Assembly (NCBI GenBank): GCA_934754355.1
Contig: CAKVID010000008.1
Location: 1 to 29,378 of the forward strand
DNA length: 29,378 bases
Source: an uncultured Clostridia bacterium
GTDB lineage: Bacteria; Bacillota; Clostridia; Christensenellales; UBA1242
Reading direction: 5' to 3'
Each line of letters begins with the position of its first letter. Positions within the stretch are counted from its first letter, which is position 1. Below the pieces are notes generated by a model. It did no database searches. It had not been told where the DNA came from and saw only the letters and a list, made by a program, of their open reading frames with translations. A program made the position numbers and the translations under genes. Positions 14,712-23,200 of this stretch are shown in pieces.

Positions 14712-15910
14712 TTTTTTAGTTTGTCGGATATAACTTTTGCAGAGCGGTCTTTAATATTTATTGATTTATCAAAGCCCTGACCTTGCTCTTTCCCAATTTT
14801 TGATGCTATTGATTTGGCTACCTTTTGTTTATTTATTGTATCTATAACCAATGCCCTTTCCAAATCTGTACCAATCCAAACATAATCAAATTTTCTCAAA
14901 TATTCATTGCCAAATTCACGCTGAACAAAGTCTCTAACAATACCTACTTGCTCATTTGTTGCATTTGTAAGTGTTAGAACAAATGCATATACTTCATCGG
15001 CTTTGCTTGGCAAATCACTTCTATCATAATTGCCATTAATAATATCTTGAACAGTAATAGATACATATTGTTTGGCAAAATTTATAAATTTAGTTGCATT
15101 GTCTTTGCCAATCTTATTCTGAATTACTTCTACTGCAATTCTGCCTTTACTAGCATAAATTACATCAGATACTTGTTCCCAAGCACGAGGGTCTAATGCA
15201 TATTTTGGAGGTTCTTCCGGGTCGTAATTGGAGCAAAACAATTTATCATTAGCAGATACAAATGCTCTAACAACTGGGTGAATTCTATCGTGACCAGTCT
15301 CATCATCTATTTTTGCTCCCCACTCTACCCAATCTTGAATTTTTGGTTCCAAATATATATGTGCCACAAATCTACGGAATAGTGGCTCCGGAATTATATT
15401 TGCAGCCGCACTCTCGTCTTTACTATTGCCCGCACATACAACAACGCAATTATCTGGAAGTTTACCCAAATTAGGTGCAATAGAATGTTCAAGTACTAAG
15501 TGATAAGCCAAACTCTGTACAGTTTCTCTAGCATTAGTTAATTCATCAATAAATAATACATGAACTTTGTCTTTCTCTTTCTCGCACTTATCGCACAATT
15601 CTCCATACCAACTAGGTGGTACCCATTTGCCCACTTGAGTTGTATCATTATTTGGATAAATAGTCTTACCAATTACTTCTTCTGGTAGCATTCCGTTACG
15701 CAAATAAATAGACACAAATTCTGGGTCTATATCTTTAATTCTACGAGACTTACCAACACCGGACATACCATGTAGCATGAATGGCATTTTGTTCTGAATA
15801 TAAAATTCTATTTGTTCATTTGTAGACATTGGAGTACTTTCAATGCTTATTTTATTCAAAGCATCTTTTAAATTATCTGTATTCCCAACCTTCTTAATTA
15901 ATTCTCCCAT
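13358..15910 (-). CDS. MoxR-like AAA+ ATPase with three C-terminal repeats
   Basis: The protein has 850 residues. The AAA+ core (about 30-230) shows Walker A GMSGVGKS (48-55), Walker B VLFIDE (118-123), sensor 1 N162 (CAGN) and Arg fingers R179/R180 in PEPLFRR. A helical region to about 395 follows. The C-terminus has three tandem copies of a domain starting near residues 402, 564 and 727. Each has TI(D/E)ECLDENSSS, QY..LAKVLDSR, an aromatic W..Y stretch, YI(D/N)V+.G.WG, then DMI..LTDDE+K.VYGD. The first two copies are separated from the next by an N/Q/S-rich linker. The repeated domain is not one I recognise, and its position suggests client or partner binding. AGGGA lies five bases before the ATG and a good promoter is at 15942. 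First gene of the three-gene operon. Confidence 0.85.
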   Translation of the reverse strand: MGELIKKVGNTDNLKDALNKISIESTPMSTNEQIEFYIQNKMPFMLHGMSGVGKSRRIKDIDPEFVSIYLRNGMLPEEVIGKTIYPNNDTTQVGKWVPPSWYGELCDKCEKEKDKVHVLFIDELTNARETVQSLAYHLVLEHSIAPNLGKLPDNCVVVCAGNSKDESAAANIIPEPLFRRFVAHIYLEPKIQDWVEWGAKIDDETGHDRIHPVVRAFVSANDKLFCSNYDPEEPPKYALDPRAWEQVSDVIYASKGRIAVEVIQNKIGKDNATKFINFAKQYVSITVQDIINGNYDRSDLPSKADEVYAFVLTLTNATNEQVGIVRDFVQREFGNEYLRKFDYVWIGTDLERALVIDTINKQKVAKSIASKIGKEQGQGFDKSINIKDRSAKVISDKLKNMFATTIDECLDENSSSPYRIVVHSNKQYDVLAKVLDSREVCSTWSGGVKYSENPPYTWYSWNRDTYYINVRDGKWGAEDTDTNVDISDVDMINDLTDDEMKIVYGDKKYQDIKNIFTESENSANVSTQTVQNNAQSNPIQNTQSQNQVSNNNTNTLSNNSKNKFSVTIDECLDENSSSRHVIGVRNLLQYKALAKVLDSRGAKWVTGDKFSSWNPYTNGSESYNRCYIDVKRGVCGKSPDFADDEIIDISEVDMINDLTDDEMKIVYGDKKYQDIKNIFTESENSANVSTQTVQNNAQSNPIQNTQSRNQVRYVNTKTLSNKLKDMFVTTIEECLDENSSSRHVIVICGLRQYAVLAKVLDSRGVKWSNGRKFSSWNPYTDEGYKSFNDCYIDVRRGVWGNDITFNRGDVIGISGVDMIDGLTDDEIKTVYGDRKYQLIKKVFDESSKSM

Positions 15911-15941
15911 AATTTTCCCTAAATTAATTTTGACTACGTAT

Positions 15942-15970
15942 AATATACCACAAAAGTCTTATGAAGTCAA
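15942..15970 (-). promoter_or_regulatory. Promoter for the ATPase/VWA operon
   Basis: On the minus strand TTGACT, a 17-base spacer and TATATT match the vegetative consensus at 10 of 12 positions. It lies about 32 bases ahead of the ATPase start. Confidence 0.65.
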
Positions 15971-15986
15971 TACCCGCCCAAAGAAC

Positions 15987-16026
15987 AAAAAAAGCACAGC
16001 CAAAGCATAATGCTGACTGCACTTTC
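15987..16026 (-). terminator. Terminator of the HU gene
   Basis: An imperfect 14-15 bp stem (GTGCAGTC paired with GGCTGTGC, then GCA with TGC) is followed by seven Ts on the minus strand. It starts 29 bases past the HU stop. Confidence 0.8.
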
Positions 16027-16054
16027 AAAAAAATTATTAAGATAAATTAGTCAA

Positions 16055-16330
16055 TTATTTGTTAACAGCCTCTTTGAATTGTTTGCCTGCTCTGAAAGTA
16101 GGTGCTTTGCTAGCAGGAACAGAGATAGCCTGTTTGGTTCTAGGGTTGATACTAGTTCTTGCAGCGCGTTTCTTAACTACAAATTTACCAAATCCAGCAA
16201 TGTTAACTTCTTCTCCTCTCTTCAATTCGTTGATGATAGTATTAATCATTGTATCTACTACACCAGAAACTTCTTTTTGAGTTAATCCTGATTCTTCAGC
16301 GATAACTTTAATTATTTCTAATTTGTTCAT
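16055..16330 (-). CDS. hup: HU-family DNA-binding protein
   Basis: This 91-residue histone-like protein bends and compacts DNA as a dimer. I choose the ATG at 16330, which has AAAGGAG at normal spacing and gives the family start MNKLEIIKVIAE, over an upstream in-frame start that would add 23 atypical residues. The helical dimer part (1-45) is followed by VNIAGFGKF and the beta-arm, with RTSINPRTKQAISVPASKAP; the signature N-P-R-T and the arm-tip Pro are present. It ends with the conserved FRAGKQFKEAVN. In many Clostridia hup lies in the run spoVT-yabM-mazG-hup-hslR, and the position here fits with mazG missing. It has its own promoter and terminator. Confidence 0.97.
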   Translation of the reverse strand: MNKLEIIKVIAEESGLTQKEVSGVVDTMINTIINELKRGEEVNIAGFGKFVVKKRAARTSINPRTKQAISVPASKAPTFRAGKQFKEAVNK

Positions 16331-16358
16331 ATTTATCTCCTTTAATGGTTGATACCCA

Positions 16359-16386
16359 ATTATAACATAAATTATACTTTTTGCAA
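16359..16386 (-). promoter_or_regulatory. Promoter for hup
   Basis: On the minus strand TTGCAA, a 16-base spacer and TATAAT with an extended -10 (TG one base upstream) lie about 30 bases before the hup start. A second TATAAT occurs within the spacer. Confidence 0.7.
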
Positions 16387-16499
16387 AAAGATTAAACAAA
16401 AAATTTCAAAATTTGACCAAAAAATGGCTAAATTAATGGTAATTTAAGCAAATTTTGGATAAATTTACTAAAATACTATCAAGAAATTTCCATTCTTTA

Positions 16500-18218
16500 C
16501 TATTTTTGCTTGGAAATTTTCTTCCGTTTGAACTTAAATTGTTCTAGTTCTTTGGGTGTAAATACCTTACCAAAGTACACAAAAAAGCCATAAATCATAA
16601 GTGCGAAAGCACCAAGTATTACTGCCATTACGAAGTAATTTAGAGTATTCTCGAATGCAAATTTGGCAAATTCTATTGCTAGCATTATAAGTACTGCAAT
16701 AATAATAGGCTTAAGCAAATGCAAATAGAAATTATATTCGATATTTACTTTCTTGACGATACACACCGCAAGAATTATATCCGATATACCTAGGAACAAT
16801 ATATTTGCTATAACAACACCAAATATATTAATACTTGTAATTGATACTAATGCATATAGAAGTCCCGTTCTAATAAGCAGACTTACAAGCATAGCAAAGA
16901 ACGGAACATGAGACTTGCCTATTGTTTGAAGAATAGCGGTAAATGTCTGCAAGAAAGCATAATAAATAATTGTAAGACTACTAATTTTTAACATCTTTGT
17001 TGCATAATAAAATTCATCAATTATATCTGTTCTGAGAGCATCTCCATATAGAAATTTAAGCATATCTTCGGCAAATACATAGAATATAATAAACATGGCA
17101 AGACTAAGCACTAGGGTAAGTTTTATGTAGAATGCAATTTTATTTCTTATTTCATTTGTATCATTTCTAACAACCAATCCGCTAAGTGCTGGCACTATTG
17201 CCGTAGATATTGCAGATACAATGATTGTAGGCAGACTTATTAGTGCTTGGATTATTCCACCCCAAATTCCATAAAGTGAAGTAGAAATTACAAGCGAATA
17301 ACCCGAACTTACTAGCAAATTAATTATCATAAAACTATCTAGCATTGTAGATATTGGAATTAGAATACTAGAAAATGTACAAGGAAGAGCCACACTCATT
17401 AATTTCTTGATTGCTACTTTGGTGGAATATCTAATATTTTTGGAATTACATATATAAATTTTACTAAGTGTACGATTGCTTGACATATTACACTTTTTTA
17501 GATTATGTCTAGTTTCTTTGATTACTCCAGATACACTAATTTTACTTTTGTTTTTATAAAATTTATTCCTATAGTTATAATCCAATTGCCCTTTGTATGA
17601 TAGGAAATTAATAACAATTATTATAAGTGCAATTACTTCGCTAATTGTAACACCCAGTATTGCACCCAATACTGCATATTCAATGCCATATATACATAAT
17701 TTATGAGCAAGAATAAGTCCAATAGTCAGTTTGACGATTTGCTCTATAACCATAGATACTGTAGTTGGCACCATATTCTCTATACCTTGAAAATACCCTC
17801 TAACAGTAGCAATTAGAGAAGATAAAATAATAGCGGGAGCGATAGCAATATATCCCGCTTTGGCATTCATATTCCCTTGCATTTCGGCAAGCAAAGACGA
17901 AAGTAATACAATTATAATAGAAATTACTACACTTATAATAAATGTAAATATTAGTGAAACCCTTAATAATTTCTGTTCATTGTATCTATGATGAATTTTC
18001 CTACACTTAGCCACTTCGGTCGAAAGTGCCACACTTATTCCACTGCTACAGAAAGCAATTACTAGCGAATATATAGGGAATATCAAATAATAAACACCCA
18101 TTCCGCTACTGCCCAAAATATTGGTTAAAGGGATTTTGTAAATAGCACCAATTGCTTTGGCAAAAAATCCACCAAGAGTAAGAATAATGGCACTAAGAAC
18201 AAATGATTGCCTTCTCAT
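16500..18218 (-). CDS. SpoVB/YabM-type polysaccharide flippase
   Basis: This 572-residue polytopic membrane protein of the MOP exporter superfamily has about 14 transmembrane helices. It starts SAIILTLGGFFAKAIGAIYK-like, as SpoVB, YtgP and YabM do. Family members flip lipid-linked sugars for peptidoglycan or cortex synthesis. Residues about 211-272, between helices 6 and 7, form a long Lys/Asn/Arg-rich cytoplasmic-looking loop, and the total is about 50 residues longer than B. subtilis SpoVB. The gene starts one base after the spoVT stop, with GGAG inside the end of spoVT, so they are translationally coupled. In B. subtilis spoVT is followed by yabM, so this is more likely the YabM orthologue than SpoVB itself. 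Confidence 0.85.
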   Translation of the reverse strand: MRRQSFVLSAIILTLGGFFAKAIGAIYKIPLTNILGSSGMGVYYLIFPIYSLVIAFCSSGISVALSTEVAKCRKIHHRYNEQKLLRVSLIFTFIISVVISIIIVLLSSLLAEMQGNMNAKAGYIAIAPAIILSSLIATVRGYFQGIENMVPTTVSMVIEQIVKLTIGLILAHKLCIYGIEYAVLGAILGVTISEVIALIIIVINFLSYKGQLDYNYRNKFYKNKSKISVSGVIKETRHNLKKCNMSSNRTLSKIYICNSKNIRYSTKVAIKKLMSVALPCTFSSILIPISTMLDSFMIINLLVSSGYSLVISTSLYGIWGGIIQALISLPTIIVSAISTAIVPALSGLVVRNDTNEIRNKIAFYIKLTLVLSLAMFIIFYVFAEDMLKFLYGDALRTDIIDEFYYATKMLKISSLTIIYYAFLQTFTAILQTIGKSHVPFFAMLVSLLIRTGLLYALVSITSINIFGVVIANILFLGISDIILAVCIVKKVNIEYNFYLHLLKPIIIAVLIMLAIEFAKFAFENTLNYFVMAVILGAFALMIYGFFVYFGKVFTPKELEQFKFKRKKISKQK

Positions 18219-18219
18219 A

Positions 18220-18768
18220 TTACTCCAATTGCATACTCAAAAATTTGGATATCAATTTAAGGGCAATCAAATGATTTTCTCCAAATGTTCTATCTACCTT
18301 AGTCTCACATAGTGCAATTAAACCTTCTTTCTCGCCTTGAATTACAATTGGAAATATAAGTTGCGATATGTAAATATTTTTATCTTCTTCAATAATTGGA
18401 ACTATTGTTGTGCCATCACTTTTGCTTGCAATATAAGACATTTTAGTATCTAGAATATCCAACATCTGAGAACTAAGTTTCTGCCCTATCATCATTTTCT
18501 TAGCAATATTATAACAAGACACAATCCTATCTCTATCTGCAATTACTACTGCACAATCAAACATTTGACCTAGTATCTCTACAAATTCATCTGCATAGTC
18601 ACTTATTTGACCCACTAGTGAATACTTGCACAGAACTATCTCTCCCGTTGGAAGCAATCCAAATTCAATAGGAGAGCCCTCTTTAATTCTCATACATCTG
18701 CGTATTTCTTTGGGGATAACTAATCTCCCTAGATTATCTAGTTTTCTTACAATTCCTGTCTCTTTCAT
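18220..18768 (-). CDS. spoVT: Stage V sporulation regulator SpoVT
   Basis: This 182-residue transcription factor has an N-terminal AbrB swapped-hairpin DNA-binding domain (1-50, GIVRKLDNLGRLVIPKEIRR) and a C-terminal GAF-like sensor domain (about 55-182). In Bacillus it tunes sigma-G-dependent gene expression in the forespore. Length and both domains match SpoVT rather than the short AbrB or Abh, which lack the GAF part. AAGG lies a few bases before the ATG. No promoter could be assigned with confidence; a sigma-G element was considered and rejected. It is the first gene of a pair with the flippase. Confidence 0.95.
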   Translation of the reverse strand: MKETGIVRKLDNLGRLVIPKEIRRCMRIKEGSPIEFGLLPTGEIVLCKYSLVGQISDYADEFVEILGQMFDCAVVIADRDRIVSCYNIAKKMMIGQKLSSQMLDILDTKMSYIASKSDGTTIVPIIEEDKNIYISQLIFPIVIQGEKEGLIALCETKVDRTFGENHLIALKLISKFLSMQLE

Positions 18769-18879
18769 AATTACCTTGATTAATATGTATTTTTATTACA
18801 CTTTTAGTATTTGTTAAACCCTCCGCTTTATGTGTAATTTTGCAAAATTCTTAAGTCTATTTGTGCACACATAATTTTT

Positions 18880-19148
18880 AATATTTTAAATAGCAATTAG
18901 CATTTTAAATAATAATTAGCATTTTAGGTAAAATTAGCATCTTAAGTAAAATTAACATTTTTAATAGGAATACAATTTTAAATAAAAAACGGCTTTAAAT
19001 AAGAATACAACTTCAAATAAAAAATAACTTTTTTAATAAGAATACAATTTTAATTAGGAAATAATATTGTAAATAAAAAATAATATTTAAGTAGGAAATA
19101 ACATTTTTATAGGAATTATAGATTTTAAATAAAAATAAAAAAGACTTT
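18880..19148. repeat. Degenerate A-rich tandem repeat tract
   Basis: About 14-16 imperfect units of 17-21 bases run head to tail. Each has the form TAAATAR-RAAT-ANNATTTT; examples are TAAATAATAATTAGCATTT, TAAGTAAAATTAACATTTT and AAGTAGGAAATAACATTTT. No frame is open and no RNA fold was evident. The stretch 18769-18879 before it holds the spoVT upstream region with no assignable promoter. Confidence 0.6.
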
Positions 19149-19203
19149 AAAAAAAATTGCCTTAAATAATTAGCAGTTGTTTTACCAATTAATTAAGACA
19201 ATT
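19149..19203 (-). terminator. Strong terminator after the DUF975-like gene
   Basis: A 17-bp inverted repeat (19155-19171 with 19187-19203), with one mismatch and one G-T pair, surrounds a 15-base loop. Eight Ts follow on the minus strand. It begins eight bases past the stop codon. Confidence 0.85.
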
Positions 19204-19210
19204 ATTTTTG

Positions 19211-20206
19211 TTATTTATTCACTTGCTTTTTTGCAACTGATTTCTTAGTCGTTTTTGATTTGCTATTCTCTTTGCTTTCTTTAGCGTCCTTTGACTTCGC
19301 ATTTTTTACATTTTTAGAATTAGTCTTTGCAGTAGAATTAATACCCTCACTCTTTGCATCTAATTCATTACTTTTAGCCTTAGTATCTATCACAGGTTGC
19401 TCAGTTATTTCTTTCTTACTCTCAGCATTTTCAGTTGAATTAGTTACCTTAGTAGCATTCAATTTGGCTCTCTTTCTCTCATTATGCATTAGAGTATCTT
19501 CAAAGAATATTTGATTGCAAGAATGATAGTACACAGTAACCATTGCATACATAAATATAAATACTATTACGCTACAAAGTGTAACTATATAACTAACAAG
19601 CATACTATCGCTAGCAAGAACGAATACAAGTGCCAAACACAATGCACCAATTCCAAATAGAAGTAAGTAAATGAAATAGAATATCAATTTGTAAGAAAAC
19701 ATTGCAAGTCTATTACCAATCATCTGTCTAGCACAATCGGTCATAGCATCACTTAATTTATTATATTTATATTTCTCTAAGAAAAATAATGTCATAGAGA
19801 AGAATGATACTGCAAATCCCGCTGGAACTATCCAAAGTATTCCACCCAAGATATATAAGATAAATAAAATCAATGTAATATAAACTGTTCTAAGAGTAAA
19901 TATAGAAAATCTTAATTCTGAATATACCATACTTAATTTTGGTTGTTTGCCATCAATAGTATCATTAAAGTATTTGATATACCCTATTTGCATAGGGCCT
20001 ACAAGTACTGCAAATATTACAATACCTATAGACATTATCCATGAAATATCTGTAAATCTAGAGATTAAATATGGAACCAAAAAGATTAGTACTAGAGGAG
20101 TAACCATTGCTAGTGAGCCTAAGAATAACGCACCAAAATTCCCCTTTAGTCTAATAGCCCCAAACTTAATAAGTTCTAAACCATTTCTTGATTCTTTTCT
20201 TTCCAT
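19211..20206 (-). CDS. DUF975-like integral membrane protein with Lys-rich tail
   Basis: The protein has 331 residues from the ATG at 20206, supported by GGAGATAAAT; an in-frame TTG 12 bases upstream is less likely. About six transmembrane helices cover residues 20-235. The pattern VGPMQIGY, then FSIFTLRTVYITLILF, then ILWIVPAGFAVSFF, then DAMTDCARQMIGNRLAMF, resembles DUF975 (PF06161). The last 90 residues are hydrophilic and rich in Lys, Ser, Asn and Glu, with no hydrophobic segment; they probably extend into the cytoplasm. It follows the giant surface protein by 35 bp and precedes a strong terminator, so it is the last gene of that unit. It may help assemble or export the surface protein, which is inference only. 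Confidence 0.7.
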   Translation of the reverse strand: MERKESRNGLELIKFGAIRLKGNFGALFLGSLAMVTPLVLIFLVPYLISRFTDISWIMSIGIVIFAVLVGPMQIGYIKYFNDTIDGKQPKLSMVYSELRFSIFTLRTVYITLILFILYILGGILWIVPAGFAVSFFSMTLFFLEKYKYNKLSDAMTDCARQMIGNRLAMFSYKLIFYFIYLLLFGIGALCLALVFVLASDSMLVSYIVTLCSVIVFIFMYAMVTVYYHSCNQIFFEDTLMHNERKRAKLNATKVTNSTENAESKKEITEQPVIDTKAKSNELDAKSEGINSTAKTNSKNVKNAKSKDAKESKENSKSKTTKKSVAKKQVNK

Positions 20207-20241
20207 ATTTATCTCCAAATTAATTTTTATCTTTCAACTTG

Positions 20242-23200
20242 TTAGTTAGATTTTGTAATTGTTACAGTGTAGCCAGTATTAAATACTTTGCCATTAAATT
20301 TGTAACATATACTATAAACATTGCCTGCAGTAGAAGAAGCAACATTTGTATTTGATGTAACCACTTGATTACTGCTATCAATTAGCACAATTTCTAATTT
20401 ACTGCTTTCGCTTCCAGAATAGAATTTAAGATAATTATCAATATCTATCTCATCTTCTGTGGTTGTTATCTCAAAGTTACTTACCAATTTATAACTATCA
20501 TTGTTTGTAAGTACGCCATAAGTTTCACTTGCTGTAAAGCCATTTGATTTGTAATAAAGTTCCAATTTATTAACAGTAATTCTAATGCTATTATCCATAG
20601 CAAGTATTACATATGTACCCTCTACATTCAAAGCATAACATAATGTGAATGTACCATAGATATTATCACCTATAATATTAGTATAATGATCTGTACCATC
20701 ATTCCAAGTAAGCAAAGCATAGATATTAGTGTGATTAGTGTCTTTGGTAAATACTTGTATATATTTATTAATGTTTACTTGTTTTCCCGGCAAAATGGCA
20801 AATTTCATTTCGCTTGGGAAGTTTGCATCTGCATTATTACTTACATTAGCATAAGTATCATCATCAACAAATTTACCATCTTCAGAATAGAATTTCTCGA
20901 ATGCAATTACATTTAGTGAAATTTCGTGTAACATCTCACTTTCAATTCCAATATGGTAACTCAAGTTAAATTTAACACCATTTACGCTTGTGTACATATT
21001 ATCGCTAATAACCATACCAGAAGTACTTACACCATTTCTATATAGAGTAAGACCGATTTCATTAGCAACAGTTTCAAAATTAGCACTATTTACTTTGTTA
21101 GTTCTATCAGTTCCGTAGTAAATATCAATATATTTAGGGTTAATTACATTACTTCCATATAATATATCTCCGCTTAGGTTTCTCATATCGATTGTATATT
21201 TAGGAGTAATTTTAATATATAGAGTTCTGTCAATAGCAATTCTAGTTGAGCCATCAACCAAAACCATCTCAAATTCTGCATTATTTTGAATAATTACTGA
21301 GCCATTGTAGTAAGCATAAGATTTACCAATCTTTAGTTTGTCACTTTCAACCTTTGCGTATTTATTAGTAGTATCTTTGTTAATTAATTCAATACTGCCT
21401 TTAGACAAATTGAAATAATTATTGATTAAATCTTTGATTACAAATTCACTATCTTGAGCAAGTGTTATAATATAACGACTTTCTTCAGTTGTAACACCTG
21501 AATTATTTTTTGTATCGAAAGTATAGTTAGGAATAATCTTAAGTCTTAATACTTTATCTACAGTTTTACCATTCTCATCAGTATAACTAATAATGACATT
21601 AGCCGATGTTTGGGTGTATTGATTAGGAACTTTTAGTAATATTCTCTCGTCAAGGTCATTGATAGTAATATTATATTTGTCTACGCCACCTTGTACAAAG
21701 CAAATTCCAGATTTGGAGTTTATGTCATCTTCAATTTTTAAAGCACAATGATAGAAGAAGTTTCTCTCGTAACTAGCACCAACAATACTAATTGTATTAG
21801 TACTACTCTTATCAGTTGGACTATTTACATTACCTAAGATAAATTCATTAGTTGTACCAGCGTTAATTGTTAGGCTATCTGTTATAGTTTCACTGTCTTG
21901 CAATTCAACACCACCAGCCTCGCCATTAACATTACCCGTTGCAACCAATGTTACAGGCTCTTGTATTAATTCGTATGCAATAACTTTGGTTATTGGATTT
22001 ACATTGTCTCCATACAAACCTTTGAAGTTGTAAGTAATCATTAGATATGCCATAATACCCCTTTTGGAATATCTAAATTCTTTACTAGTTTCATTCGGAC
22101 AAATTTCATACTTGTTTGTAATTGTATTGAAGAAGTATTTGCCATTTTCGTCTTTGACAAAAATTTCATTATTGCTTTCGTCTCTAAGTGTACCGCCTTT
22201 CTTGAATTTAACAGTTGCACTCTCAACTTTGCCGTCATCATTTAATTTTTTCTTTAGTGAGGTCTTTGATTTATCTGCATCACCGTCATCTATGTAATTA
22301 TTTATATTGTAAGTACTTCCATTAATTGTAGTTACTTTACTTACTTTTACTGGTCTTCTATTGCCAGTAGCGGTGTCTTCAATATTATAAATTAGTCCAC
22401 CATTGCTATCCGTCTCGTCATTTTCAATTATGAATTTTTCATCACAAATAATTACAACTGGTTTACCATTAATTGTATAATTCTTGATAATTGGGAAATA
22501 TTCACCTTTATTAATCTTAACGACTTCTTCGCCATAGAAATTACCTACTGCGTCAGATATTTCTATACCATAATTTCTTCCGCCAGCAGTAATATATTTG
22601 TCGTATTTTTTACCATCAATTACGATAGTACCAATCTTTTTAGCAAATTTCTTGTTACCAATAGTTACATATTCATAATCACTAGGGAAATACAAATCTT
22701 GTTTTAATTGAGCCATTCCGCCAGCATTCTGATATGTAATATTCATTGTCATTGTATTTTTGGTGTAATACTCTATGTAGTCGTATACTCCACTAAATAT
22801 ATCCAAACTAGGATCAGTTGTTACTTCTGCTGTACTCTCAAAGTCTGCCTGAGACATATCAACTAGATTTACATTTACACTATCGCCCATACCATCATAA
22901 TTGCCATATAAATTAGTCCTAACTGCAAAGTATACATTATCTGCAATCGAACCTTTCACATAGCCATTACCTTCAGGCTCTGAATAAGTGTATAAGTAGT
23001 AAGGTGTAAATTGGAATGATTCATTATATATAACATTACCAAATAACTGACCATCGTCTTTGTTACTAGAATAATTAGAATACAATTTATTGTAAGTATT
23101 AAGTTCTTGCGACTTGTTATCTGACTGGAATAAAGTTATATCTTCTACATCTAGTGAATTAACAGTCCAAGCGACATAGTCTTTCTTATTGTAATCTAGA

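Noticed and set aside
18769..18815. Sigma-G-like promoter (CATATTA) before spoVT
   Set aside because: No acceptable -35 element lies 17-18 bases upstream, and the implied start site would fall on the ribosome binding site.
18880..19148. CRISPR array
   Set aside because: Units are 17-21 bases, degenerate and contiguous, with no conserved repeat separated by unique spacers, and no cas genes are present.
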